DNA of 64,000 nucleotides, taken from the NCBI GenBank assembly GCA_024761205.1, contig JAMASS010000005.1, forward strand, positions 1-64,000, written 5' to 3'. Source of the DNA: Limisphaerales bacterium. GTDB taxonomy: Bacteria; Verrucomicrobiota; Verrucomicrobiia; Limisphaerales; AAA164-E04. The notes beneath the pieces were generated by a model. The model worked only from the letters and a program-made list of their open reading frames with translations, searched no databases and was not told the DNA's origin. Positions 34,110-42,989 of the stretch are shown in pieces (the stretch's first letter is position 1; each line of letters starts with the position of its first letter). The translations under genes and the position numbers were made by a program.

Positions 34110-35101
34110 AACTCAGTCTCATCAATGACACCCTCGTAGTATCCGACCCAGAAGGTGACGATTCGATAAGCGATCACTGCGACGATGAAGAAATAGATCA
34201 TCTGGGGCAACCAGACGGCAAACAACTGAAGCTTACGGAAGCCTTCTTCCTGATAGTGTGTCCTCAGCCGTTCGAGATTCTCGTCCAATCGCCCGCTGCT
34301 CTCCCCACCCTGGTAGAGACTCACAAACAAATCGGGAAAACAACGCAGATCGTTCAACAATTCACCCGGCGTCCATCCGCCCTCAATGGCTTGCTCAAAA
34401 GGGCCGACCGCTTTCTGAATCCGAGGAGAACCGCTCGCATCGGCCGCTAGGGCCCATGACCGCCCCATTGATGTCCCAGATCCCAAAAGCGACGCCAAGG
34501 CCAGACAGAGGCGAGACAAAGCCAAGGATCGCCGAGCGGCACCAAGGAGGGGAACAAAGGCAAACACACGTTCAATCAACGATCGGACGAAGAAGCCATG
34601 GGAACCTTGAGCGATATAGACGACAGCCAAGACGACCACGTAAATGGGGATCAACACCGACCCAACAGATCGAATGTAAGGACCCAACTCGCCGGTTGAG
34701 AATAGTTGGGGAAAAGGGCCGAGGAACACAGCGACGTGAACCACCAATATGGGATACATCATCCGGCGAATGACCTCACCCACTGCACGCGCCCTCTCGC
34801 GGTAAAATTCAGCGAGCAAACAAAAACAAATATCAAGCCGCCCACTTCGCTCCCCTGAATCCAATAGAGCTAGGTCAAAAGCCGGCAGCCAACCCCGGAT
34901 GCTGGCAGCCGATTCAGAAAAGGTAGACCCAGCTTCCAATCGCTCAATCAATCGGGCCACCGGTTGGCCCAGAGAGCGCGCCGCGCGCCCACGACTAAGG
35001 GATTCCAGACACTGAATGAGGCTGAGACCGGCCCTCGTCATAGTCCCAACCTGATGATAAAACTCCGCCCGTTTCTCGAGGTGCCGCGGCGTGACGATCA
35101 T
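34106..35101 (-). CDS. Type II secretion/type IV pilus inner-membrane protein, GspF/PilC family
   Basis: About 331 residues from the ATG at 35101; the open frame reaches 35,200 but would overlap trxA. It has two T2SSF repeats: FYHQVGTMTRAGLSLIQCLE with GERSGRLDICF, and later LCLALASLLGSGTSMGRSW with YQGGESSGRLDENL. Three membrane segments lie near residues 130-200 and at the C-terminus (LQMIYFFIVAVIAYRIV-like). GspF proteins assemble pilus or pseudopilus machines. No ATPase or pilin gene is next to it, so it is an orphan, wedged between trxA and the aminotransferase. Confidence 0.85.
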   Translation of the reverse strand: MIVTPRHLEKRAEFYHQVGTMTRAGLSLIQCLESLSRGRAARSLGQPVARLIERLEAGSTFSESAASIRGWLPAFDLALLDSGERSGRLDICFCLLAEFYRERARAVGEVIRRMMYPILVVHVAVFLGPFPQLFSTGELGPYIRSVGSVLIPIYVVVLAVVYIAQGSHGFFVRSLIERVFAFVPLLGAARRSLALSRLCLALASLLGSGTSMGRSWALAADASGSPRIQKAVGPFEQAIEGGWTPGELLNDLRCFPDLFVSLYQGGESSGRLDENLERLRTHYQEEGFRKLQLFAVWLPQMIYFFIVAVIAYRIVTFWVGYYEGVIDETEF

Positions 35102-35126
35102 GGATTCATGGCTGGCAACCAAACGA

Positions 35127-35459
35127 TCACCCAATCGCCGTGTCCAGGGCGGCTTTAAGATCAGATTTGCTCTTGAGCCCGACGTGTTGCTCCTGAACAT
35201 CGCCTCCCTTGAAGATTAATAGCGTTGGGATCGATCGAATGGAATACTTCACTGACAGGTCTTGATCGTTGTCAATGTTGACCTTGCCAATCTTGACTTT
35301 CCCATCGTACTCCCCAGCCAACTCATCAAGAACTGGCGCCAGCATTTTGCAAGGACCACACCATTCGGCCCAAAAGTCCACCAAAACCGGTTTGTCCGAT
35401 TGCAAGACTTCTTGGTCAAAATTTCCTGAGGTTAGACTGACGATATTATCTGCGGCCAT
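35127..35459 (-). CDS. trxA: Thioredoxin
   Basis: 110 residues from the ATG at 35459, the normal thioredoxin size. The redox site is VDFWAEWCGPCKMLAPVLDE, and the cis-proline lies in SIRSIPTLLIFKGGD. Cytosolic disulfide reductant. The stop is 25 bases before the GspF-like gene, so the three minus-strand genes are probably one transcript. Confidence 0.96.
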   Translation of the reverse strand: MAADNIVSLTSGNFDQEVLQSDKPVLVDFWAEWCGPCKMLAPVLDELAGEYDGKVKIGKVNIDNDQDLSVKYSIRSIPTLLIFKGGDVQEQHVGLKSKSDLKAALDTAIG

Positions 35460-35588
35460 ATTCGTGTACTGACAATTGGAATTAAGGTTTCTGTGCCATA
35501 GCATTCGCAACTTTCGGGACACCTACCAAGTGGAGTCCTCCTCTACCAAATCGGAACCCGTGCCGAAAGCTATCACACAAGGACCTGT

Positions 35589-35984
35589 TTAGCTACCGAG
35601 TAAAAACAGTTGCACCACGACGAGCACCGCCACAACGACAGCGGCAATCGCCAGCCCTTTGTCAGCACTACTAATCGTGGGAATGGAAAGCGACGCTCGT
35701 GGCACCATCGCGGGCGCCGGGCGCGGGGGGACACTAGCAGGGGGAGGAGCCACCGCCGCTTTAGGGGCCGCTGGAGCCGACGAAGGTAGTTTCTGAGTCG
35801 CCGCCGCAGGGGCAGGCTTCGCGCCACCAGCCGGGGCCGGCGCCGGAATCTTTACTGTGGGTGCCGCCGTGGGTTTCGGCGGCAGATTGATTCGAACCGT
35901 CTCTTTCTTCGGTTGAACTTTCGATGACGTGTTCGAGGGGGTATCACCGGCACCTTCGGGTTTTCCTGGAGTGTCTTCAGCCAT
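35589..35984 (-). CDS. Pro/Ala-rich protein with C-terminal membrane anchor
   Basis: 131 residues. A short conserved-looking motif KKETVRINLPPKPTAAPTVK is followed by a low-complexity Ala/Pro linker (about residues 40-100) and one C-terminal membrane segment (GLAIAAVVVAVLVVVQLFLL). This is a tail-anchored layout with the linker in the cytosol. Similar short proteins with the VRINLPPKP motif occur in Verrucomicrobia as far as I recall; their role is unknown. Confidence 0.7.
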   Translation of the reverse strand: MAEDTPGKPEGAGDTPSNTSSKVQPKKETVRINLPPKPTAAPTVKIPAPAPAGGAKPAPAAATQKLPSSAPAAPKAAVAPPPASVPPRPAPAMVPRASLSIPTISSADKGLAIAAVVVAVLVVVQLFLLGS

Positions 35985-36071
35985 AATTTTTGAACCTAGC
36001 CGGCGTCAAATACAGTGTCAATTATTTATGAATCATCCCTTCTCAACCCGCATCACGCCTAAGCAACGGGC

Positions 36072-37328
36072 CTATCGCCGATAGGCGCCAAGGTCCGGGG
36101 CATCCGGATTGACATCAGGCCCAAAGTAACGCAACACCACTAAAGGCTCAACATCACTCGTATTCTCGAAAACAACACCTGCTTGAGCAGTGCTTTCCGT
36201 GCAAAACACCTCATCCTCAGTCAACTCGTGGAACCGGATCAACTTGGGACAATCCAAACTTAAATGGTTCATCTTGCCTTTACCCTGAGTCGTGATCAAC
36301 CCGTAGGCGCCCTGATCCTTGATGGTGCATTTGACGCCGGGATCAATGGTCAATTCCTTGGCTGTAAAGTATTGTTTACGGTTGATCTTGCCGTAGACCA
36401 CCCACCGATCAATATAACCCGCATCCGCCGTATCTGCCACCGGGACCGGCTCCAAATAATGGTTGTCCTTAAACGTTGGGTCCACATTGGCCTCCCAATC
36501 GAGTTGCCCGATAATGAAATCCAAGTCTCGATGCTTGCTCTTTGGCATATCCTTTACCAGCAAGGACCACGGCACCTCTCGCCCTTCCACCAAAGACTGA
36601 AACATCCCAAACACATCCGATCCCCACTGGGGCTCATAGGTGCAAAAAGAGCCGGGAGCGTGCAAGATGCCCGGCCCGATCAACCAGCCCGTCCCGGGCC
36701 TGAGCCGATACGCTCTCGAGAGATCCAAAATGCCGTTGTCGCCTCGGTTCCAATTCTCCAAGCATTCTCTGACCTGCTTCTTGGTCGTTCCCGGCTCCAA
36801 CCCCATGAACGTGTAGGGAAAATTGTTGCCCACATTGTTGTGCTGCGGAGGGAAATAATACGATTCAGGCTTGCCCTCCTGCTTCACCAACTTGGCCCAC
36901 TTCTCGGATTGATGCATGTGATGGGGGATCGGGCCCATGTTATCGAAAAACTTCGAGTACACCGGCCACTTGCCATACTTACGCCAGATCCGTTTTCCGA
37001 TGAGGCCTGCTCCCGACTCCTGCACTGCCTGCTGAAGGGTAAACCGTTGTCTGCCAGCGACGACGTAGCTCAAACCTTCATCCGCCGTTCGATTCTCATT
37101 CGCAGCCGGCGTCGTTGACGCAAACCAACGCTCATCAATACCACCACGATTCAAACCAAAGGCATAAAGATCGTCGGGATGCAGTTTCAGCCGCTTCCCA
37201 GGTTGAAGAAAGGACCGCGGCACCCAACACGGGGCTAAGCGAAGCAAGCCCCCCGTATCCTCGAGTTGCGCCTCGACGATCTTTTTCACCTTAGACTTAA
37301 CGGTTCGCAGTGCAGTCACTGTGTTCAT
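36072..37328 (-). CDS. Cupin protein, mannose-6-phosphate isomerase-like
   Basis: 418 residues from the ATG at 37328. It has the bicupin look of type I phosphomannose isomerases: IPHHMHQSEKWAKLV carries the metal-binding histidines and glutamate near residue 140, PYTFMGLEPGTTKKQVRECL follows, and LRPGTGWLIGPGILHAPGS gives the second-motif histidine. A second cupin near residue 320-400 has MNHLSLDCPKLIRFHELTED. It is likely a sugar-phosphate isomerase or sugar-binding relative, but substrate residues cannot be checked here. Stand-alone gene. Confidence 0.75.
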   Translation of the reverse strand: MNTVTALRTVKSKVKKIVEAQLEDTGGLLRLAPCWVPRSFLQPGKRLKLHPDDLYAFGLNRGGIDERWFASTTPAANENRTADEGLSYVVAGRQRFTLQQAVQESGAGLIGKRIWRKYGKWPVYSKFFDNMGPIPHHMHQSEKWAKLVKQEGKPESYYFPPQHNNVGNNFPYTFMGLEPGTTKKQVRECLENWNRGDNGILDLSRAYRLRPGTGWLIGPGILHAPGSFCTYEPQWGSDVFGMFQSLVEGREVPWSLLVKDMPKSKHRDLDFIIGQLDWEANVDPTFKDNHYLEPVPVADTADAGYIDRWVVYGKINRKQYFTAKELTIDPGVKCTIKDQGAYGLITTQGKGKMNHLSLDCPKLIRFHELTEDEVFCTESTAQAGVVFENTSDVEPLVVLRYFGPDVNPDAPDLGAYRR

Positions 37329-37733
37329 AATAAACTCCCCACCACTCTCAAAAAACCTCGGGGACACTACCCGCCCGCCGCCAACACCCGCAAGCAGATT
37401 CTCTCTCGAACACAATCAAGAAAATCAACCCGACGAGCTTGAGCAAAGCACGGCTTCATTTCGAAGCAAGTTTTGAGCGAAACCATGATGAAGTTGCAAA
37501 CAACGATAAACTTGGATAATGCATGAAACTCAGAAATCCGGCAGTCATTTAATCCGCTGTCTTCACGGCCTCCCTAATGGGGCAAAATGTCCGAAGCGCA
37601 AGCCTCCTTCTCCTGTACACCCGCCACTGCAGCATGTAAATAGTTAGTTCTCGTGGATAAGTTGGACCTGCTGTAGGAATCCGTGGCGTAGCATTTATGC
37701 GGCAGCACCTTCAGTGACGGCAACTGCGGTGCG

Positions 37734-38972
37734 TTACGGGGTGCGGTTTCGTTGGCGCAAACGAAGCAGAAAAACCAGCAGCCCGCCCAAGAGTCCGGCC
37801 GTGACCACAAATCGCCACCAAGACCGCTGGCCATCGCCGCTTTTGGGTGCATCCCGGCTTCCGCCGTCCGCCGGACTTTCTTCCGAAACCGGGGCGGTTG
37901 CTTCCGTCGATTCGGAGGGAAGGGCCGCCCCGACGCTTCCAATCTGATCGTTGGTATCAACGTCCGCCGAACCGCCCTCTTCATCCGGCAATCCCGCCGC
38001 CGGCCCGGAAACTTTGGCAGAACTGAAATTGACAATCTCCGGAATCAAGGGCCACAGCTCGGGATATGGTTGTGGCAATCTAGGATAATGAGGATAGAAA
38101 TCGGGATCCGGGGTGTCCGTCTCAATGGATTTCAAGACCCGTTTCGCAAGATCTACAATGTTATAGCTGAGGTTGTCTGCAAAAAGTTTTCCCGGCACTG
38201 TTTCGGTAATAATTTTTTCGAGCATCGGGATTGCCGCCCGCGCTTTCGCTCCGTAACCGGCCAAGGCTTTGAGGGTATCAACGGTGTATTCTCCCGAGGA
38301 CAGCGCTTCCAGGAAGACGGGCAACGCCGCCTCGGACTGAATCCGCCCCAGAACTTTACTTGCTCTCCAAGACTCGGTTGGCAGCAGGTTTATCACCATC
38401 TGCTCAAAACGCTCCGAGCGATAGCCCATCATGACCATTCTTTCCAGAATCTCGGTCTTAAATACCCATTGAAATCCCGAACTGCTGTCCCGTTCTGCTT
38501 GGGTGACCAATAAATCTTCCAAACCCGGAACAGGGGGAGAGGACATGAGCAATGTAACGCAAGCGACACCTCGAATCCCCCCATCCTCGTCGTCCAACAA
38601 CGAAAGCAAGGCTCTTTGAAAGGCGTCGGTATCTTCAATCGGAAGATTCTCATAAAATTCTTCATTAAAACCCTCTTCTCCTGATCTGGCGGCTGCGAAT
38701 CCCAAGACCGCAAACGCCGAAGCTCCTACGGCCTCGCCTCGCAGTTCCGGAGATGCTGATTTTAATGCAATCGTGTGGAGTCTAATGTAATCAACAGGAT
38801 TATTCCACTCTACTGAAGGAGTATCAGGAGGCCCCATGTAAGCACCATCAAAAGTCCTTTTAAAAGTCTCAATCTTCTCCTTATCGGGGAGCTGGATAAA
38901 CTCTTCGACCGTGATGGCGGACAGGCTCGGCATCAGCAAACAAATGGCGAGAAAGACGGATGTTATTTTCAT
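37734..38972 (-). CDS. Exported HEAT-like repeat protein with C-terminal anchor (copy 2)
   Basis: 412 residues from the ATG at 38972. Signal peptide MKITSVFLAICLLMPSLSA. The central part is helical repeat in type: FQRALLSLLDDEDGGIRGVA, RFEQMVINLLPTESWRASKV and LAGYGAKARAAIPMLEKII resemble HEAT/PBS-lyase-like units. A disordered Ser/Asp/Glu-rich stretch (about residues 330-380) leads to a C-terminal membrane segment (FVVTAGLLGGLLVFLL) and a short Arg-rich tail, like a surface-anchoring signal. Closely related to the gene at 39,238; the C-terminal third is almost identical and the N-terminal third has diverged. Probably scaffolding; function unknown. Confidence 0.78.
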   Translation of the reverse strand: MKITSVFLAICLLMPSLSAITVEEFIQLPDKEKIETFKRTFDGAYMGPPDTPSVEWNNPVDYIRLHTIALKSASPELRGEAVGASAFAVLGFAAARSGEEGFNEEFYENLPIEDTDAFQRALLSLLDDEDGGIRGVACVTLLMSSPPVPGLEDLLVTQAERDSSSGFQWVFKTEILERMVMMGYRSERFEQMVINLLPTESWRASKVLGRIQSEAALPVFLEALSSGEYTVDTLKALAGYGAKARAAIPMLEKIITETVPGKLFADNLSYNIVDLAKRVLKSIETDTPDPDFYPHYPRLPQPYPELWPLIPEIVNFSSAKVSGPAAGLPDEEGGSADVDTNDQIGSVGAALPSESTEATAPVSEESPADGGSRDAPKSGDGQRSWWRFVVTAGLLGGLLVFLLRLRQRNRTP

Positions 38973-39155
38973 GGTATAGGTTGGTTTTGAATGCTGATGC
39001 TTTTTTCCATGGGCCACCCCAGCGACCACGGTGTCTCCCTTGTCACCAGGGGATCGTACTGATAGATTATGTTTCCGTTGAGGTAGATTTCATACGCGGG
39101 AAAGCCGTCGTGGTCCCCTCTAATCGAGTAGGTGTTCGTCTCACGATCAATCGTT
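38973..39155 (-). pseudogene. Duplicated 3' end of the large PPC-domain gene
   Basis: Read on the minus strand, the frame gives TIDRETNTYSIRGDHDGFPA, then YEIYLNGNIIYQYDPL and ends QNQPIP before a TGA. The intact gene at 40,494 ends TIDRDANTYSITGDHDGFPA...QNQPIR. It is a 60-codon orphan carried along by the tandem duplication. Like the original, its stop overlaps the ATG of the HEAT-like gene (ATGA). Confidence 0.85.
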
Positions 39156-40680
39156 CGTGGATAAGTTGGACCTGCTGTAAAAATCCGTGGCGTAGCATTT
39201 ATGCGGCAGCACCTTCAGTGACGGCAACTGCGGTGCGTTACGGGGTGCGGTTTCGTTGGCGCAAACGAAGCAGAAAAACCAGCAGCCCGCCCAAGAGTCC
39301 GGCCGTGACCACAAATCGCCACCAAGACCGCTGGCCATCGCCGCTTTTGGGTGCATCCCGGCTTCCGCCGTCCGCCGGACTTTCTTCCGAAACCGGGGCG
39401 GTTGTTTCCGTCGATTCGGAGGGAAGGGCCGCCCCGACGCTTCCAATCTGATCGTTGGTATCAACGTCCGCCGAACCGCTCCCTTCATCCGGCAATCCCG
39501 CCGCCGGCCCGGAAACTTTGGCGGAACTGAAATTGACAATCTCCGGAATCAAGGGCCACGCCGCGGGAGATGTTTCTTCTCCCGATCTGATTTTTCCATA
39601 CCACCTAAGCTCATTAGAATAGACATTGGGATCCGGGGTGTCCGTCTCAATGGATTTCAAGACCCGTTTCGCAAGACCTACACTATTATAATTGCCGATG
39701 CCTACCCAAAATTTTCCCGCCGTCTCCGGTTCGGTAATAATTTTTTCGAGCATCGGGATTGCCGCCCGCGCCTTCGCTCCGTAACCGGCCAAGGCGATGA
39801 AGGTAGACCCGGTGCTTTCTCCTGGGGATCCTCCCGAGGACAGCGCTTCCAGGAAGATGGGCAACGCCACCTCGGATTTCATCCACCCCAGAACTCTACT
39901 TGCTCTCCCAGACTCGGTTGGCAGCAGGTTCATCACCATCTGCTCAAAACGCTCCGAGCGATAGCCCACCATGGCCATTCTTTCCAGAATCTCGCTTTGT
40001 ATCTCGAGATTGTCTTCGCGTTCCAAGTGGGTGAGCAGCAAGTCTTCCATCCCCGGAACGGGAGGCGTAGAATGGACCAATGCCGCGAGGGCGGGAACCC
40101 GAGCATTCGAAATTTCGTCGTCCAACAACGAAAGCAAGGCCCTTTGAAAGGCGTCGGTGTCTGCCACCGAAAGATTATCATAAAATTCTTTAGCACGCTC
40201 TTTATCACCCTCTATTCCTAATACTCTTGAATTGAGGAGCATTACCCCTGGGACCACATAAAATGACCTGTCTGCGGCCGCTTCTCGCACTTCTGGAGAC
40301 GCTGATCTCATTCCAATCGTGAGGCATTGGAGATATTCCATAGGGTCATCTAGCGTCACCTGACTTTTATCAATTCCTCCAATATTGAAGAATTTGAGCA
40401 TTTCCTCATCGGGGAGTTTGGAAAACTCTTCGACCGTGATAGCCGACAGGCTTGGCATCAGCAAGTAAATGGCGAGAAAGACGGATGTTATTTTCATCGT
40501 ATAGGTTGGTTTTGGATGTCGATAGAGGTATCTGATTTACCCCAAAGCGATTTGGGAGCCTTTCCAGTTCGCAAGGGGTCGTACTGATACACCCTGGTTC
40601 CGTTAAGGTAGATTGCATACGCGGGAAAGCCATCATGGTCCCCCGTAATCGAGTAGGTGTTCGCGTCACGATCAATCGTT
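39156..40680 (-). repeat. Tandem duplication, copy 1 (upstream)
   Basis: The 1,525-base partner of 37652-39155; the 21-base length difference corresponds to seven codons in the HEAT-like gene. It joins the intact large gene at its upstream side, so this is the original and 37,652 the derived side, or the reverse by unequal exchange. Confidence 0.85.
39238..40497 (-). CDS. Exported HEAT-like repeat protein with C-terminal anchor (copy 1)
   Basis: 419 residues. Same plan as the gene at 37,734: signal peptide MKITSVFLAIYLLMPSLSA, helical repeats (LAGYGAKARAAIPMLEKII, RFEQMVMNLLPTESGRASRV), an acidic low-complexity linker, a C-terminal membrane segment and the tail RLRQRNRTP. Residues 20-60 differ strongly from copy 2 (FSKLPDEEMLKFFNIGG against FIQLPDKEKIETFKRTF). 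The ATG overlaps the stop of the large gene upstream, so the two are translationally coupled. Confidence 0.8.
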   Translation of the reverse strand: MKITSVFLAIYLLMPSLSAITVEEFSKLPDEEMLKFFNIGGIDKSQVTLDDPMEYLQCLTIGMRSASPEVREAAADRSFYVVPGVMLLNSRVLGIEGDKERAKEFYDNLSVADTDAFQRALLSLLDDEISNARVPALAALVHSTPPVPGMEDLLLTHLEREDNLEIQSEILERMAMVGYRSERFEQMVMNLLPTESGRASRVLGWMKSEVALPIFLEALSSGGSPGESTGSTFIALAGYGAKARAAIPMLEKIITEPETAGKFWVGIGNYNSVGLAKRVLKSIETDTPDPNVYSNELRWYGKIRSGEETSPAAWPLIPEIVNFSSAKVSGPAAGLPDEGSGSADVDTNDQIGSVGAALPSESTETTAPVSEESPADGGSRDAPKSGDGQRSWWRFVVTAGLLGGLLVFLLRLRQRNRTP

Positions 40681-42989
40681 ATGGTGATTGTGTAATTAAT
40701 CCGTGGACCAACGACAAGCGGATTGCTCACCTCGCACTTGCAGACAATTTCAAGTATTTTGGGCGACGAACCGGGATAGTTCGCCTCTATCTCCCTATCG
40801 CTCATATTACTACTCGTTGCGCGAGCAATCATAAACGGTGCGCCTAGCGTGGTGTCCGCCAAGGCCGCCGCTGTCAGGTTGCCCGCGGCGTCCAGCGAAG
40901 TGGCGGAATCAAACAATTTTGTCTCTCCAACGTAGAACAGGTGCCCGCTGTCCCCCCTCCCGTCGCCGTTCGTGTCGAAGGCGTCCGCAACCAGGCCATG
41001 GGGATTGTGGTCTCGGTCGGCAATCACCTTGAATTTTTGCTGCGTTCGGTAGGAACCATTCTCATTCCAGGTAGCCCGCCCTCCCGCCATCCGGTTGTCT
41101 CCTTTGAACACCCTATCGGTCCGGAAGGGGTTACGATCGTTCTCTGGATGGTCCACGTTATTGTGCGGGATGAAGGTGTTGATGGTCACTGAGTCCGTGG
41201 GCGGCGGGTCCAGGGGTTCAAGGAGGATTTCCAGAGTCGTCGGGTACCCACAATCCTGAATGTTGGTGACGGATGCAAAAACCCAGACTGGCAAGGGCCT
41301 CGCGGTGGGGTTTGTCAGAATGCCCAACACTTCCTCGTAGACGCCAAACTCGTCATCCTCCACGCAAGAAGGACTGACTGATTCGAACTCATCGTGCAGG
41401 GCATTGACATGATGGGTGCCTCTAAATCTTTGCCTCGGGGTGCCAACATCCCAATCGACCCGATCGTTGAAATCCGGGTCGGTATTCGGACTCGTCCAGT
41501 AGCAGTACTCTGCGGTGGTGATCCTGATTTTCACTCGCACGCGCTTCAACGAACACAATCCGTAAATCAATTTGTTGGCAAAGACGGATTGCTGACCATC
41601 TCCCGCGGTCACGCTCACTCCTTCCAGGGAACACGCACCAATGGTCCGCGTTGAGTTGGTGCTGGTTAAATTACCCCCACAATATGTGACGTCCACGGTT
41701 TCCAATACAAAGGGTAGCGGCCCGCTTGCCAATCTGGCGCTGGGCCCGCTTGCCAACCTGGCGCTGCTTTGACCCGAAGGGCCGGCGGCGGAGGCGTCCA
41801 GGGGGTTGCGGCCGGCGAGCACTTCCTGCATGTCGCTGGTTCCGTCGCCGTCGCTGTCCAACACGGGAGGGGCGGGAGGGGCGGGCGCTTGCCCTCCCAC
41901 ATTCACGGTAAAAGTCCGTGTAAAGGAGGACAGTGCTCCGGATGCGCTATTGTCGTTGACGATCAGGCTCACCCGAGCCGTGCCCCATCCGCCCGCCGCC
42001 GGAGAAATCCGCAAGGAACGCATTCTTCCAGTGCCGCTGAGAGTCAGTCCGCTTAGGGGCAGCAGCACGGCGTTGTCCGTACTCAGCGTTAGCGTCAGTG
42101 CCGAGATCGGATCGTCCGGATCATCCAGGGTAAAACGAACCGAGCGCGCCGGGACGTTGTCCGGAATCGTGACATCGGAAATCGCGCTGATCGTCGGTGG
42201 TTGGTTAAGGCTGCCGATGGGAGGCGGTGGTGGCGGCAGCAGCAGCGGTGGTGGTGGGTTGGGGTTGTCGTTCGGCGTGAAGCCGTAGTAAATATCGTAA
42301 TCACCGATGGCAGCGTTGTTATAGCCGCGGACTTTGACGGTGTAGGTGCCGGCGGCAACGGCGTGCCCGATGGCGAAGTTGTAGCCGTCGCCGCTGTCGT
42401 CGTCGTAAGTCAATTCATTGCCGAGACTATTCAGCAGGTAGCCGTAGGTGTCGATTCTGTCGTCGGTGTATGTGGTGTAAGCCCAGATGGTTCCCGCACA
42501 GGGAGCGGTGACGGTGTATGTCTCATCGTCGCCGGCCTCGTCAATGGAATCGTTGTAGGAATCGGAAGAAGCAACGCAAGGATTAGGGTTGGAAGTCGGC
42601 GGTGGCGGCGGCGGCGGTGGGTTGGGGTTGTCGTTCGGCGTGAAGCCGTAGCGGAGGGTGTAACTGCCGGTGTCGATGGAACAATAGTGGTTCACTTTGA
42701 CGTAGTAGGTGCCGGCGGTGACTTCGTGGGAAATGTTGAAGTTGTGGCCGGTGCCGCCGTCGTCGTTCCAGGTCAATTCGTTACCGTTGTCGTCGTATAA
42801 GCGGCCGTAGGTGTCGGTCTCGTCGCCGGTGTATTCGGTGTAAGCCCAGATGGTTCCCGCACAGGGAGCGGTGACGGTGTATGTCTCATAGTCGCCGGCG
42901 TAGTCGATGGAATCGGTTGCAGCCCTGTCAAAGGAGTTGCACGCAAGTGCTGGTGACGCAACCGGTAAAATTGAAAAGACGATTCCCAT
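40494..42989 (-). CDS. Large secreted protein with two PPC domains and Ig/calcium-type segments
   Basis: 831 residues from the ATG at 42989, which has GGAAAGAGAG just upstream; the frame is open to 43,172. After a short signal (GIVFSILPVASPALA) come two bacterial pre-peptidase C-terminal-like domains of about 110 residues, both with DETYTVTAPCAGTIWAY or a close variant and ending YGFTPNDNPNPPPP. Pro tracts separate them. Next is a Ig/cadherin-like domain (NQPPTISAISDVTIPDNVPA), a calcium-binding EF-type loop DSDGDGTSDMQEVLAGRNPL, and a C-terminal region of about 400 residues with many cysteines (YCGGN, CSLEGV, CKCEV) that vaguely recalls DUF3238. No protease or glycosidase motif. It heads the three-gene operon with the HEAT-like proteins and is probably surface-exposed. 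Confidence 0.8.
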   Translation of the reverse strand: MGIVFSILPVASPALACNSFDRAATDSIDYAGDYETYTVTAPCAGTIWAYTEYTGDETDTYGRLYDDNGNELTWNDDGGTGHNFNISHEVTAGTYYVKVNHYCSIDTGSYTLRYGFTPNDNPNPPPPPPPPTSNPNPCVASSDSYNDSIDEAGDDETYTVTAPCAGTIWAYTTYTDDRIDTYGYLLNSLGNELTYDDDSGDGYNFAIGHAVAAGTYTVKVRGYNNAAIGDYDIYYGFTPNDNPNPPPPLLLPPPPPPIGSLNQPPTISAISDVTIPDNVPARSVRFTLDDPDDPISALTLTLSTDNAVLLPLSGLTLSGTGRMRSLRISPAAGGWGTARVSLIVNDNSASGALSSFTRTFTVNVGGQAPAPPAPPVLDSDGDGTSDMQEVLAGRNPLDASAAGPSGQSSARLASGPSARLASGPLPFVLETVDVTYCGGNLTSTNSTRTIGACSLEGVSVTAGDGQQSVFANKLIYGLCSLKRVRVKIRITTAEYCYWTSPNTDPDFNDRVDWDVGTPRQRFRGTHHVNALHDEFESVSPSCVEDDEFGVYEEVLGILTNPTARPLPVWVFASVTNIQDCGYPTTLEILLEPLDPPPTDSVTINTFIPHNNVDHPENDRNPFRTDRVFKGDNRMAGGRATWNENGSYRTQQKFKVIADRDHNPHGLVADAFDTNGDGRGDSGHLFYVGETKLFDSATSLDAAGNLTAAALADTTLGAPFMIARATSSNMSDREIEANYPGSSPKILEIVCKCEVSNPLVVGPRINYTITITIDRDANTYSITGDHDGFPAYAIYLNGTRVYQYDPLRTGKAPKSLWGKSDTSIDIQNQPIR

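Larger units (their letters stand above)
37652..39155 (-). repeat. Tandem duplication, copy 2 (downstream)
   Basis: This 1,504-base unit repeats 39156-40680. Both hold the last ~60 codons of the large PPC-domain gene, a complete HEAT-like gene and about 80 bases of 3' flank. The first 390 bases on the plus strand are nearly identical between copies, while the middle has diverged. The head-to-tail junction lies at about 39150-39160. Confidence 0.88.
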
